Below the pieces are notes generated by a model. It did no database searches. It was not told where the DNA came from and worked only from the letters and a program-made list of their open reading frames with translations. The position numbers and the translations under genes were made by a program. Below, one piece after another: positions 51,348-61,327 of a stretch of DNA of 64,000 nucleotides (the first letter of the stretch is position 1; the number at the start of each line of letters is the position of its first letter). The DNA comes from Flavobacterium taihuense (GTDB taxonomy: Bacteria > Bacteroidota > Bacteroidia > Flavobacteriales > Flavobacteriaceae): assembly GCF_019351435.1 (NCBI RefSeq), contig NZ_JAHWYN010000010.1, positions 62,001 through 126,000 of the forward strand, read 5' to 3'.

Positions 51348-53075
51348 ATGCATATACCTCAAAACATTTTAGACGCAGTAAACGAATGGTTGACCCCAAC
51401 GTTTGATAACGAAACACAAGTGGCCGTTAAAGAATTGATGACGACTTCGCCAAAAGAACTGGAAGAGAGTTTTTATAAGAATTTGGAATTTGGAACCGGT
51501 GGTATGCGAGGTGTAATGGGAGTTGGAAACAACCGCATCAACAAATATACGCTTGGAAAAAACACTCAAGGGCTTTCTAATTATTTACACACTGTTTTTC
51601 CAGGACAGGCCTTGAAGGTTGTAATTGCTTATGATTGCCGTCATAACAGTCAATCTTTAGCTAAAGTGGTTGCTGATGTTTTCTCTGCGAATGGAATTCA
51701 AGTGTATTTGTTTTCGGATTTGAGACCGACACCAGAATTGTCTTTTGCGCTAAAACATTTAGGTTGTCAGTGCGGTATCGTACTTACGGCATCACACAAT
51801 CCGCCAGAATACAATGGGTACAAAGTGTACTGGCAAGATGGCGGACAAATTGTTCCTCCACAAGACGCAGCTATCATTGATGTTATTGAAAATTTGAATT
51901 ACAACGAAATCAAATTTTCGGCAAATGAAAATTTGATTAAATACATAGACACAGAAATTGACGAAGCTTTTGTAAAATCGTCTGTAGAGAATGCAAGTTT
52001 CAACACTCCAAAAGAAGCCAAAGACAACTTGAACATTGTATTTACTTCTTTGCACGGAACTTCAATCATGTCTGTTCCTGCAACTTTGGAAAAAGCGGGT
52101 TATACTAATGTGAACATTGTTCCGGAACAAGCCAAACCAGATGGAAATTTCCCAACAGTTAAATCTCCAAATCCAGAAGAGCCCGAAGCATTGACGATGG
52201 CACTTGCCTTGGCAGACAAATTGAATGCGGATATCGTTGTTGGTACAGATCCAGATTGTGACCGTTTAGGAGTTGCCGTTCGAAATAACGAAGGCAAAAT
52301 GATTTTGTTGAACGGAAATCAAACGATGATCTTGATGACGGCATTTCTATTGGAACAATGGAAAAAAGCGGGTAAGATAAACGGAAAACAATTTGTGGGT
52401 TCTACTATTGTTTCCACTCCAATGATTATGGAATTAGCAACAGCCTATGGTGTAGAATGCAAAGTGGGATTAACAGGTTTTAAATGGATAGCCAAAATGA
52501 TTAAAGATTTTCCAGAACTGCAATTCATTGGCGGTGGAGAAGAAAGTTTTGGATACATGGTTGGAGATGCTGTTCGTGATAAAGATGCCGTTGCAGCTAC
52601 TTTATTGATCTGCGAAGTTGCGGCTCAAGCCAAAGCCAAAGGAAGTTCTGTTTACAATGCCTTACTGCAACATTACGTAGATTTTGGTTTCTACAAAGAG
52701 CATTTAGTTTCCCTTACCAAAAAAGGCATGGAAGGATTGGCCGAAATCAATCAAATGATGGTTGACTTACGCGAAAATCCTCTGAAAGAAATTAATGGTC
52801 AAAGAGTGGTGATGGTAGAAGATTATAAAGCATCTATCGCCAAAAACTTGTTTACCGGTGAAGAAGAAACTATAGACATGCCTAAATCTGACGTATTAAT
52901 CTATTATACAGAAGACGGTTCTAAAATATGTGCTAGACCAAGCGGAACAGAGCCTAAAATCAAATTTTACATCAGCGTAAAAACCGAATTAGACAGTATT
53001 GCCAATTTTACTAAAGTAGAAGAAGTGTTAAACGAAAAGATTAAAAATATAATTATTGCAATGCAATTGAGCTAA
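51348..53075 (+). CDS. Phospho-sugar mutase (phosphoglucomutase/phosphomannomutase)
   Basis: A 575-residue alpha-D-phosphohexomutase. FGTGGMRGVMG near residue 48, TASHNPPEYNGYKVYW with the phosphorylated Ser (about residue 148), the metal loop GTDPDCDRLG (~301-310), GGGEESFGYM (sugar-binding loop) and the phosphate-binding RPSGTEPKIKFY are present in order. It interconverts hexose 1- and 6-phosphates for glycogen or sugar nucleotides. The length fits the PgcA-type. It is separate from, but near, the glycosyltransferase and MsbA-like genes. Confidence 0.94.
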   Translation: MHIPQNILDAVNEWLTPTFDNETQVAVKELMTTSPKELEESFYKNLEFGTGGMRGVMGVGNNRINKYTLGKNTQGLSNYLHTVFPGQALKVVIAYDCRHNSQSLAKVVADVFSANGIQVYLFSDLRPTPELSFALKHLGCQCGIVLTASHNPPEYNGYKVYWQDGGQIVPPQDAAIIDVIENLNYNEIKFSANENLIKYIDTEIDEAFVKSSVENASFNTPKEAKDNLNIVFTSLHGTSIMSVPATLEKAGYTNVNIVPEQAKPDGNFPTVKSPNPEEPEALTMALALADKLNADIVVGTDPDCDRLGVAVRNNEGKMILLNGNQTMILMTAFLLEQWKKAGKINGKQFVGSTIVSTPMIMELATAYGVECKVGLTGFKWIAKMIKDFPELQFIGGGEESFGYMVGDAVRDKDAVAATLLICEVAAQAKAKGSSVYNALLQHYVDFGFYKEHLVSLTKKGMEGLAEINQMMVDLRENPLKEINGQRVVMVEDYKASIAKNLFTGEEETIDMPKSDVLIYYTEDGSKICARPSGTEPKIKFYISVKTELDSIANFTKVEEVLNEKIKNIIIAMQLS

Positions 53076-53150
53076 TTCACTTGTACTAAAAAAATTGATT
53101 TAATTAACTAAAATTGAGTTAATCAAATTAATCTCAATACAATCAAAAAA

Positions 53151-54986
53151 ATGATAGATTCTAATTTACTTAAATTAATTCCATACACAAGAGCCTACAA
53201 AAGCCACATTGTTTGGAATGTAATTTACAACATATTGTATGCTTTATTTAGCACAATTTCGATGCTATCGCTACTTCCAATGCTAGAAGTCCTTTTTAGC
53301 AAAACAAAGTCTATTCCAAAAGAACCTATTTTTTCAGGAATAGGAGGAATAATGAGCTATGCTAAAGATTTACTCTACTACAACATATCAGAATTAACTA
53401 AAGAAAATGGACCACAATTTGCCCTGTTATTAGTTGTATCATTGGTAATCATGACATTTTTACTAAAAAACTTTTTCAACTATTTAGCATCATATCATAT
53501 TATGCATCTTAAAAATGGTGTTTTAAAAGATTTGAGACAGACAATGTATAATAAAATTATAGAATTGCCTATCTCCTATTATTCTGAAAAGAGAAAAGGA
53601 GATGTAATGTCACGAATGCTTGGAGATGTTGGAGAAGTTCAAAATTCATTTTTTTCAATATTAGAACTTATTGTAAAAGAACCTTTAACAATCCTCTTCG
53701 CATTAATAACTATGTTTGCCATAAGTGTGAAACTTACTGTTTTTGTGTTAATTTTTATTCCAATTTCAGGATTGATCATTTCTAAAATAGGTAAAAATTT
53801 AAAAGCAAAATCGCTACTTGCTCAAAATGAAGGAGGTCATTTAATCTCTATAGTCGAAGAAAGTCTAACGGGCCTAAAAGTGGTAAAAAGTTATAATGCA
53901 GAAAGCAACTTTAAAGGACGATTTAATGATTCCGTTACACGTCTTCTAAAACTATCCAATAGTATTGGTAACAAAAATAATTTAGCATCTCCATTAAGTG
54001 AGTTTATGGGTATTGCAACAATCGCAGTATTACTTTGGTATGGTGGTAATTTGGTTTTAGTACAAAAAACACTAGATGGTTCTGCATTTATTGTTTACTT
54101 AACCTTAGCTTACAACATTCTTACTCCTGCAAAATCAATTTCGAAAGCTTCTTACTCCGTAAAAAATGGACTAGCTGCAGCTGAGCGTGTCTTTGAAGTA
54201 TTAGAGGTAGAGAATGAAATTACCAACAAGGCGAATGCTATTAAAAAAAGTACTTTTGAAGATTCAATCTCCATTAAAAACATAAATTTCAGATATGAAA
54301 AAGAAGATGTTTTAAAAGATTTTTCGCTTGAAATCAAAAAAGGACAAACTGTTGCTCTTGTGGGTCAATCAGGAAGTGGAAAAAGTACTATTGCTAATTT
54401 ACTGACTCGTTTTTACGACGTAAACGAAGGAAGCATTACTATAGACGACATCTCTATAAAAGATATGGAAATGCATTCTCTCCGAGGGTTAATGGGGTTG
54501 GTAACACAAGACAGTATTTTATTCAACGACACTATTAAATCTAATATTTCACTAGGAAAAATAGATGCCACCGATGAAGAAATTATTGAAGCTTTAAAAA
54601 TAGCCAATGCTTATGAATTTGTAAAAGATCTACCTCTAGGAATTTACACTAACATTGGCGACAGTGGCAATAAACTTTCCGGAGGTCAAAAACAAAGACT
54701 GTCTATTGCACGTGCCGTGTTGAAAAACCCTCCAATTATGATTCTGGATGAAGCAACATCAGCATTGGACACCGAAAGCGAAAAATTTGTACAAGTGGCT
54801 TTAGAAAACATGATGCAAAACAGAACTTCTATTGTAATTGCGCACCGGCTTTCGACCATTCAAAAAGCCGATCTGATTGTCGTAATGAAAAAAGGAAGAA
54901 TAGTAGAGCAAGGAAAACACGATGAACTTATAGCTATGAATGGCTCATATAATAAATTAGTAACAATGCAAAGTTTTGAATCGTAA
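53151..54986 (+). CDS. ABC exporter, fused permease and ATPase (MsbA-like)
   Basis: A 611-residue half-transporter: six membrane helices over ~1-330 and an ATPase domain with Walker A GQSGSGKST, signature LSGGQKQR, Walker B IMILDEATSALD and IAHRLSTI. It is similar to MsbA and other lipid or drug exporters; the cargo is unknown. Its place after DUF4199, GT2 and the phosphomutase suggests, but does not prove, a lipid-linked sugar. Start ATG 53151. Confidence 0.92.
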   Translation: MIDSNLLKLIPYTRAYKSHIVWNVIYNILYALFSTISMLSLLPMLEVLFSKTKSIPKEPIFSGIGGIMSYAKDLLYYNISELTKENGPQFALLLVVSLVIMTFLLKNFFNYLASYHIMHLKNGVLKDLRQTMYNKIIELPISYYSEKRKGDVMSRMLGDVGEVQNSFFSILELIVKEPLTILFALITMFAISVKLTVFVLIFIPISGLIISKIGKNLKAKSLLAQNEGGHLISIVEESLTGLKVVKSYNAESNFKGRFNDSVTRLLKLSNSIGNKNNLASPLSEFMGIATIAVLLWYGGNLVLVQKTLDGSAFIVYLTLAYNILTPAKSISKASYSVKNGLAAAERVFEVLEVENEITNKANAIKKSTFEDSISIKNINFRYEKEDVLKDFSLEIKKGQTVALVGQSGSGKSTIANLLTRFYDVNEGSITIDDISIKDMEMHSLRGLMGLVTQDSILFNDTIKSNISLGKIDATDEEIIEALKIANAYEFVKDLPLGIYTNIGDSGNKLSGGQKQRLSIARAVLKNPPIMILDEATSALDTESEKFVQVALENMMQNRTSIVIAHRLSTIQKADLIVVMKKGRIVEQGKHDELIAMNGSYNKLVTMQSFES

Positions 54987-55039
54987 TCTAGGTTAGTAAT
55001 TTTAGATTTCTAATGACTATTCATATATAATTCAAAATA

Positions 55040-55741
55040 ATGTACCTCAATAATCCCAACATAAAACTTCCACAAGATCCAGATACAGTTGTATGGAAAT
55101 ACTTGGACTTGTCGAAGTTTTTGGATTTATTGCTTTCGCAAAAACTCTTCATGTCCCGATCTGATAAGTTTGAAGACCAATACGAAGGCACTTTTAGCGA
55201 ACCCACATTTGAGGAAATCAAAAAACTTTCTATAGACAATCCTGACTTTTTAAATTACTATAAAATACATCGGGAGAAAGTAGCTATTAGTAGCTGGCAC
55301 ATCAATGAATACGAATCGTTTGCCATGTGGCAAATTTTCACCCAAAACAGTGAAGGATTGGCCATACAATCTACAGTAAAAAGGCTTCAAGAGGCTTTGA
55401 TTCCTGAAAAAAACTACAAACAGTTCATTGGCGAGGTTAATTATATAGATTACAAAAAAGAATACATTCCGTTTGACGATATGTTTTTCCCTTTTTTGTT
55501 CAAACGAAAAAGTTTTCAATACGAACGTGAAGTACGTATCATTACTGATGTGGCCGACAGTAACATCAAACTAAATGATGGTTTAAAAATAAATGTAGAT
55601 ATCAGTCAACTGATAGAAAAAATCTACATTCATCCCAAATCTGAGAATTGGTACAAAAAACTGGTGATTCAATTGGTGACACAACTAGGATTTGATTTTG
55701 AAATTGAAAAATCAGATTTGGAAAGTGATATATTGATTTAA
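55040..55741 (+). CDS. DUF2971 domain protein
   Basis: A 233-residue protein with the DUF2971 pattern: VWKYLDLSKFLDLLLSQKLFMSRSDKFEDQYEGTFSEPTFEE, then ISSWHINEYESFAMWQIFTQNSEGLAIQSTVKRL and FLFKRKSFQYEREVRII. The family is widespread, often in accessory regions near restriction or defence genes, and has no settled function. Here the neighbours are ordinary. It is 53 bases after the MsbA-like gene and ends three bases before the next, convergent, gene. Confidence 0.88.
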   Translation: MYLNNPNIKLPQDPDTVVWKYLDLSKFLDLLLSQKLFMSRSDKFEDQYEGTFSEPTFEEIKKLSIDNPDFLNYYKIHREKVAISSWHINEYESFAMWQIFTQNSEGLAIQSTVKRLQEALIPEKNYKQFIGEVNYIDYKKEYIPFDDMFFPFLFKRKSFQYEREVRIITDVADSNIKLNDGLKINVDISQLIEKIYIHPKSENWYKKLVIQLVTQLGFDFEIEKSDLESDILI

Positions 55742-55744
55742 GAG

Positions 55745-56467
55745 TTAAATCGGATTGTAGGTTTCCACTTTCCAATCATTTTTTGCCAAATCGATATAAT
55801 TGTAGTGAAGTACATCTTTGCTGTCGAACTTCCCATTTTTATTGGTGTCCTCAACAGTTCTAAAATACAAACGGTTTTGAGATTCTATCAAGTTCCAATC
55901 GATCAATTCTTGAAAATCAGCTGAGACTTTGGTGAATTTTTCCCCACTAATTTTACTTAGATACAATGTTGTGATATCACTAACGTCGAGTTTTCCATCT
56001 TTATTAGTATCCATATCCACCATCGTATAAACCATAATTTGCTTGTTGATTTTATCCGAAACCGTTTTTAAGTAAGTCGCGGTTTGAATCAAAACAGGTC
56101 TATCTGTTAATGCTTTTATAGAATCTGAACCAATTTTTTGAAATTTAAGATTTTGCAAATAACCGGTAATTTCATACTCGGATGCATTTGATATAGTAAA
56201 ACTCAAATCATTCACGCTTGATGAACCATATTTGTTTTTGGAACCTTTTTCATAAACACTCAGATCACCTACAGGATGAATCAAATAATCCGTCCCTTGC
56301 ATTTGAATTGGTAAATCGGCAATTTTTATTTGAGTCGAATCAGCTTTGGTAAGTTCTCTGCCAGCTTTTGAAGCATCATAAATCACTTTCGGCTTTTCTG
56401 TTTCTTCTTTACAGCTCGCTAAAAGTAAAATCGAAATTCCAATATAGACAAAATGTGATGTTCTCAT
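55745..56467 (-). CDS. Lipoprotein with EF-hand-like calcium loops
   Basis: A 240-residue lipoprotein; ATG 56467 starts MRTSHFVYIGISILLLASCKEE (lipobox LLASC, Cys19). Two calcium-type loops are visible: DMDTNKDGKLDVSD and DTNKNGKFDSKD, each with the DxDxxxDG-like spacing. Function unknown. It follows the TonB-dependent receptor gene in the direction of transcription, 93 bases on, so it may be part of the receptor complex. A longer in-frame start (56497) adds only a hydrophobic lead and was rejected. Confidence 0.82.
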   Translation of the reverse strand: MRTSHFVYIGISILLLASCKEETEKPKVIYDASKAGRELTKADSTQIKIADLPIQMQGTDYLIHPVGDLSVYEKGSKNKYGSSSVNDLSFTISNASEYEITGYLQNLKFQKIGSDSIKALTDRPVLIQTATYLKTVSDKINKQIMVYTMVDMDTNKDGKLDVSDITTLYLSKISGEKFTKVSADFQELIDWNLIESQNRLYFRTVEDTNKNGKFDSKDVLHYNYIDLAKNDWKVETYNPI

Positions 56468-56560
56468 AATAATTTTAATATTAAAAAATAAACTCAAATG
56501 TAATCATTTTTAAAAATGGAAAAGGAAATATACCAAGGATTTATTCTTTCCGGCAAATAA

Positions 56561-59026
56561 CTACAACCTCGCACTTAATTTCAAATTAAAAACTCGGGTT
56601 GTCATATAATTCGGAATTGCATATTCTGTTTTGGTGTACACATCACGAACCCATGTATTAGTTATCGCATTTTGATTGTTAAACAGATTGAAAATTTCAA
56701 AACCTAAAGATAATTCTTTAAAATTCTTAAAAAACTTCTTGCTGGACATTCCCGTTTTTTGATCGATAAAAACTTTAGAAAACCCAATATCAACTCGACG
56801 GTAATCATTCAATCTATTTTGATATAAATAAGGATCAGCATAAGCCGGTGATCCTCCAGGCAATCCTGTATTGTAAACCAAATTAAGATATAATTTCAAA
56901 CTTGGAATTTTTGGCATATAATCCTGAAACAAAAGACCAAATTTAAATCGTTGATCCGTCGGTCTGGCAATATATCCTTTGTTGTCAATATTCTCTTCTG
57001 TTTTTAGGTATCCAAAACTAATCCATGAATCGGTTCCAGGGACAAATTCCCCATTCAGCCGAACATCCAATCCTTGTGCATACGCTGTTGCATTATTCTC
57101 GGCCGCATAACGTATCCGGACATTATCAACCGTATAAGGATTAACATCAGTCATTTTTTTATAATAGGCTTCAGTAACAAGTTTAAAAGGGCGCTCCCAA
57201 ATCTTGAAACTATAATCGTTGCCTAAAACAACATTTAGAGATTTTTGAGCTTTGGTATCGGGTTGCACTACTCCATCATAATCGCGTAATTCTCGATAAA
57301 ATGGGGGTTGATTGTAGATACCGATGGTAAATCTAAAAAGCATATCCCTCTTCCAATCTGGTTTTATGGCAAATTGTGCTCTTGGACTAAAAACAGTTTG
57401 AAGCTTACTATCTAAATTATCACCTGTAACTTCCCAACTTTGCATTCTTGCACCCAGATTGTACCAGATTTCGTTTGTTCCCAAATTGTCTTTTCGTCCC
57501 CATTGAGCATAAGCTGAAAACCGATTAATATTGGTAAAATTAATAGCACTTACATATTGGTACGGTATTAACAATCCTGAATAAGGCTGATAGGGCTGAT
57601 CATTTTTAGGCAATATAACTGGAGGGCGTATCGAAAATCCTGCTGAGTCAATAACTTCCCATTCTGAAATCCGGTCATGAATGGATTCTTTAGTGTATTT
57701 TACTCCCCATTCGATTTGATTCTGCTTCCAATTTTTTAGGCCTTTAACTTCCAAATTAGCAATTAAAGCATCCAAATCGTTTCTCGCGTGATTGAGCTGA
57801 GAGCCAATTCCTCTTGAAAATGCAATATCGCCATAAGTATCCGATCCTATATTTGAATCGACTTCACCCAATCGGTATTGTGCATAAATATCGAAATACT
57901 CTTGCTCTATGGTGTGAAAAACAGATCCAATAAATTTCAAAGTAAAAGTATCACTCACTTGATAAGTGGTTTTTAAAGCTCCAAAATAAGTGTCATATTT
58001 ATCTTTTTCCTTGCCTTCGTAATAAACCGCCAGAATCATTGGTGCATCTGCAGTACCAAAATTAGTTTGGCGAGTAAGCGGTTGGTACAAATACTTATTT
58101 TGAGAAATATTCCCCAGAAAACTCCATTGCCATTTGGCAGAAACCTTAAAGTTGATGTTCGTTTGAATATCGGCAAAAGTAGGAGTGTAATTCGTTTGGG
58201 TTTCCTGACTGTTTACCAAAAGACTATTATTTCTATACCGTATTCCAGTAATAGCCGACCATTTTTTATCTTTAGAAACCGCATCAATAGCAAGGCTTCC
58301 GCCCAGAAAACTCATTTCAAGACTTGCCCCAAATTGTGACGGATTTCTATAGGTAATATCCAATACTGAAGACATTTTATCACCATACTTCGCTTGAAAA
58401 CCTCCCGCTGAAAACTCTATATTCTGTACCAAGTCAGTATTGATAAAACTCAAACCTTCCTGCTGCCCTGACCGAATCAAAAAAGGTCGATAGACTTCAA
58501 CTTCATTAACATACACCAAGTTTTCATCATAATTCCCTCCACGAACAGAGTATTGCGTACTGAGTTCATTATTAGAATTGACTCCTGGCAAGGTTTTCAA
58601 AACGTTCTCGATTCCTGCATTGGCACCCGGAATAAAACGAATGTCTTTGGCTTCAAAAGTAATAATTCCTTGAACTGTTTTCTTATTATTGTTGTTTACT
58701 ATAACCTCTCCCATTTGTTCCTCTTGATCATTCATATGCATATTAAACACATATACTTCATTCGGTTTTAAAAACACTTTTAGACTGGCTTTTTTTAAAG
58801 AAACATGGGTAAATTCTACAGTGATTTTTTGATTGGAAGGAATTGCTATTTGATAAAATCCTTTTTCATTTGTCTGGGTTGTAATATTGAAACAAGATAC
58901 ATTCACGCCTTCAACAGGGAGATTCTTTTCGTCCAAAACGATACCTTTTACAAAGGCTGTCTGAGCAAAAGAAGTCATTCCCATCCACATAAAAATAAAA
59001 CAATACAGGGCTTTAAAAATATTCAA
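56561..59026 (-). CDS. TonB-dependent receptor with carboxypeptidase-like regulatory domain
   Basis: An 821-residue outer membrane receptor: signal peptide to about residue 21, CarboxypepD_reg-like domain (VKGIVLDEKNLPVEGVNVSCF...), plug (PGANAGIENVLKTLPGVNSNNELSTQYSVRGGNYDENLVYVNEVEVYRPF) and a barrel ending in FNLKLSARL. It takes up a substrate through the outer membrane with TonB energy. No SusD partner is adjacent, so it is more likely for iron or a cofactor than for glycans. It is followed by the EF-hand lipoprotein. Confidence 0.92.
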   Translation of the reverse strand: MNIFKALYCFIFMWMGMTSFAQTAFVKGIVLDEKNLPVEGVNVSCFNITTQTNEKGFYQIAIPSNQKITVEFTHVSLKKASLKVFLKPNEVYVFNMHMNDQEEQMGEVIVNNNNKKTVQGIITFEAKDIRFIPGANAGIENVLKTLPGVNSNNELSTQYSVRGGNYDENLVYVNEVEVYRPFLIRSGQQEGLSFINTDLVQNIEFSAGGFQAKYGDKMSSVLDITYRNPSQFGASLEMSFLGGSLAIDAVSKDKKWSAITGIRYRNNSLLVNSQETQTNYTPTFADIQTNINFKVSAKWQWSFLGNISQNKYLYQPLTRQTNFGTADAPMILAVYYEGKEKDKYDTYFGALKTTYQVSDTFTLKFIGSVFHTIEQEYFDIYAQYRLGEVDSNIGSDTYGDIAFSRGIGSQLNHARNDLDALIANLEVKGLKNWKQNQIEWGVKYTKESIHDRISEWEVIDSAGFSIRPPVILPKNDQPYQPYSGLLIPYQYVSAINFTNINRFSAYAQWGRKDNLGTNEIWYNLGARMQSWEVTGDNLDSKLQTVFSPRAQFAIKPDWKRDMLFRFTIGIYNQPPFYRELRDYDGVVQPDTKAQKSLNVVLGNDYSFKIWERPFKLVTEAYYKKMTDVNPYTVDNVRIRYAAENNATAYAQGLDVRLNGEFVPGTDSWISFGYLKTEENIDNKGYIARPTDQRFKFGLLFQDYMPKIPSLKLYLNLVYNTGLPGGSPAYADPYLYQNRLNDYRRVDIGFSKVFIDQKTGMSSKKFFKNFKELSLGFEIFNLFNNQNAITNTWVRDVYTKTEYAIPNYMTTRVFNLKLSARL

Positions 59027-59041
59027 TTGGTTTTGCTTTTA

Positions 59042-60736
59042 CTATTTATGATTTCTTTGAAAATGAGTTTCAAAGATAGAAGAATTCCCTACATTATCAA
59101 CTACAACCACTTTTAATACATTATCCCCTTCTGCCACAATTCCGTCACTAAAATCATGAGTTAAAAGTCCTGTTTTGTTATCGTACTCCATCAAAATCCA
59201 TTTCCCGTTAAGATAACCGTTATACGATTTTATTCCAGACAATCTATCTGATATACTCACTTGAAGCAACTTTTGATTGTCCAATCGTTTTCCTTCAATA
59301 GATTTAGTAATTGTAGCAACAGGTGGAATTGTATCCAAGACCAATTTAAACTGTCCTAGAGTTTTTACTTTTGTCTCATAAACATTGTTTTTTTGACGGG
59401 TCGTATTGTAACTAATCCTTCCTCCTTCTATTCGCCCAATGAAAACTTTATCTTTTTGATCCGCAGGAAAACTATCATTTTCCATCGTAATTGTAAAATT
59501 CGTATGTGCGGGAACCGTATCATCATGTACAGTCAAAACGCTGTTTTTTACATCAAAATTCAAATTAAAGTCATCATAAAAAGTCCCTGCCGGAAAAAAA
59601 ACAGAACATTTATCTTTTTCAAAAAAACAATCTTTTAATGCTTTCACAACATAATTAGAAACAACAGCTTCTTTCTCGATTATGGTGGAAAGCATATCAT
59701 AATCAACTGGAATAGTAATTGTGGTTTTATTTCCATAAAAATCCGAAACATCCAAACGGCAAACCGAAGTCAAATTAGGAAGGACTGTAATTACACCATT
59801 GGTTTCATCAGTTCTGATAATACTCAAATTATAGGGTGGATTCATAAACAACTTCTGAATTCTTTGTTGTGTTTTTTTATAAAAAGAATAATCTATAAAT
59901 GCATTTATATATCGCATTTCATCAAAAGAATAGGTATTAAACTGATAACCAAAAATAGATTTTCCGTTGCAAGACAAGTTCACATCAAAAATTCCATTTT
60001 TATTGAAAGACACATCATCATAATCATAAGCTAAAATACCAAAACCAATTTTCCCATTGGCTATAACTTTATCAGCCATGTAATTTCCGTCCTTTTGCAA
60101 AGACAAATTAATTGGAATAGGTCTTTGTGAATGATTTACTGTTGTTTTTGAATCTAACGGATAAGCATACAAATTGGAAACTATTGGTTTCTTAGTATCT
60201 TTCAACGAAGCGTCAAATCCAAAAAACATAGGATTGATTATCTTCTCTGTTTTGGTGTCCCGAAATTCAAAATGCAAATGAGGACCTTCGGAAGCACCCG
60301 TATTTCCGGAAACAGCAATTAGCTGTCCTTGTTTAACAGGCATTTCATTGGGTTTAAAATACATTTCAATTTCAAAAGATTGCTCCTTATAATGGGTTTT
60401 CTTTATAAAACTTTCGATAGAATCGGTAGCTTTTTGCAAATGCCCGTACACTGAAGTAAAGCCATTGGGATGATCAATATAAATGGTCTTACCGTTTCCA
60501 AAAGTGGAAATTTTAATTCTTGAAACATACCCATCGGCTACTGCATACACATTTACCCCCTCTCTTTGAAGAGTTTTCATATCAAAGCCTGCATGAAAAT
60601 GATTTGGTCTCAATTCTCCAAAATTTCCAGATAATTGCAATGGAATATCAAGTGGTGGACAAAAATAATTTTTAGGATAATCTGTTTGAGCAAAAAGTGT
60701 ATTGGTGAATACTAACAAAAAAAAAGAAAATTTCAT
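59042..60736 (-). CDS. M23 family metallopeptidase
   Basis: A 564-residue exported protein; ATG 60736 starts the signal peptide MKFSFFLLVFTNTLFAQ, and the longer frame from 60808 adds a polar lead without sense. The M23 catalytic part is near the N terminus: NHFHAGFDMKTL (HxxxD zinc motif, ~36-47) and EGPHLHFEF (HxH, ~145). The long C-terminal part has beta-sandwich segments. It hydrolyses peptidoglycan cross-links in the periplasm or acts as a lytic-factor regulator. The TonB receptor gene starts 15 bases on. Confidence 0.9.
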   Translation of the reverse strand: MKFSFFLLVFTNTLFAQTDYPKNYFCPPLDIPLQLSGNFGELRPNHFHAGFDMKTLQREGVNVYAVADGYVSRIKISTFGNGKTIYIDHPNGFTSVYGHLQKATDSIESFIKKTHYKEQSFEIEMYFKPNEMPVKQGQLIAVSGNTGASEGPHLHFEFRDTKTEKIINPMFFGFDASLKDTKKPIVSNLYAYPLDSKTTVNHSQRPIPINLSLQKDGNYMADKVIANGKIGFGILAYDYDDVSFNKNGIFDVNLSCNGKSIFGYQFNTYSFDEMRYINAFIDYSFYKKTQQRIQKLFMNPPYNLSIIRTDETNGVITVLPNLTSVCRLDVSDFYGNKTTITIPVDYDMLSTIIEKEAVVSNYVVKALKDCFFEKDKCSVFFPAGTFYDDFNLNFDVKNSVLTVHDDTVPAHTNFTITMENDSFPADQKDKVFIGRIEGGRISYNTTRQKNNVYETKVKTLGQFKLVLDTIPPVATITKSIEGKRLDNQKLLQVSISDRLSGIKSYNGYLNGKWILMEYDNKTGLLTHDFSDGIVAEGDNVLKVVVVDNVGNSSIFETHFQRNHK

Positions 60737-60970
60737 ATGTAGATAATGTTTTTTTATTGGAACATGCAATTGCTTCGCCCAGTCGCTATCGCTCGGGTTG
60801 CATATCATAATTGAGCTCTGCGACTATCATGAGGTCATACTCATTCAATGGAATAGATTTCTGCTAAGTTAAAAAAAGCAACTAAAACCCACAAGACAAA
60901 TTCAAACCAAAACACAATAAGCTGATTTATAATTAATTGATTTTTTTAACGTAAAAAAATCGATAAAATA

Positions 60971-61000
60971 TTGCAATAATAAAAAGGAATACTAACTTTG
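60971..61000 (+). promoter_or_regulatory. Promoter of the coiled-coil/zapA operon
   Basis: TTG (60971-60973), 19 bases, TAACTTTG (60993-61000), an exact TTG-N19-TAnnTTTG promoter, 28 bases before the first start codon. Confidence 0.75.
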
Positions 61001-61028
61001 TAAGATTAAGTAATGAATAGGAATTATA

Positions 61029-61319
61029 ATGAGTGTGATTGCAGAAATAATTGATACTCTTGAAAATAAGATTGGAAAACTTTTTTTAAAAATAAAAAGT
61101 TTAGAAAAAAACAATCAAGAATTGTACATAGAGATAAAGAACGCTGCAGTGTTAATACAAAATCAATCCCAAGAGATTGAAGCCCTAAAAACACAATTAG
61201 AAACACTCAAAATAGCCAATGCATTATTAGGCAGTGACGATAATAAAAGAGATACAAAGCTTAAAATAAATTCAATAATTCGTGAAATTGATTACTGTAT
61301 AGCCCAGCTATCAGATTAG
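61029..61319 (+). CDS. Short coiled-coil protein upstream of zapA
   Basis: A 96-residue protein predicted as one long coiled coil: VIAEIIDTLENKIGKLFLKIKSLEKNNQELYIEIKNAAVLIQNQSQEIEALKTQLETLKIANALL, with heptad-spaced Leu/Ile. It is 8 bases before zapA. The same order, small coiled-coil gene, zapA, 6S RNA, is known in gammaproteobacteria, where the coiled-coil gene is ZapB-like or TIGR02449. A ZapA partner in cell division is inferred; no direct homologue is recognised. Confidence 0.8.
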   Translation: MSVIAEIIDTLENKIGKLFLKIKSLEKNNQELYIEIKNAAVLIQNQSQEIEALKTQLETLKIANALLGSDDNKRDTKLKINSIIREIDYCIAQLSD

Positions 61320-61327
61320 TAAAAATT

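Noticed and set aside
55040..55741. DUF2971 gene as part of a defence island
   Set aside because: DUF2971 often lies in defence regions, but here its neighbours are an ABC exporter and a lipoprotein with no restriction, toxin or nuclease gene near.
60760..60850. Possible degraded family A repeat upstream of the M23 gene
   Set aside because: Only short fragments such as GAGGTCAT resemble the family; block order is not kept, so it was not listed.
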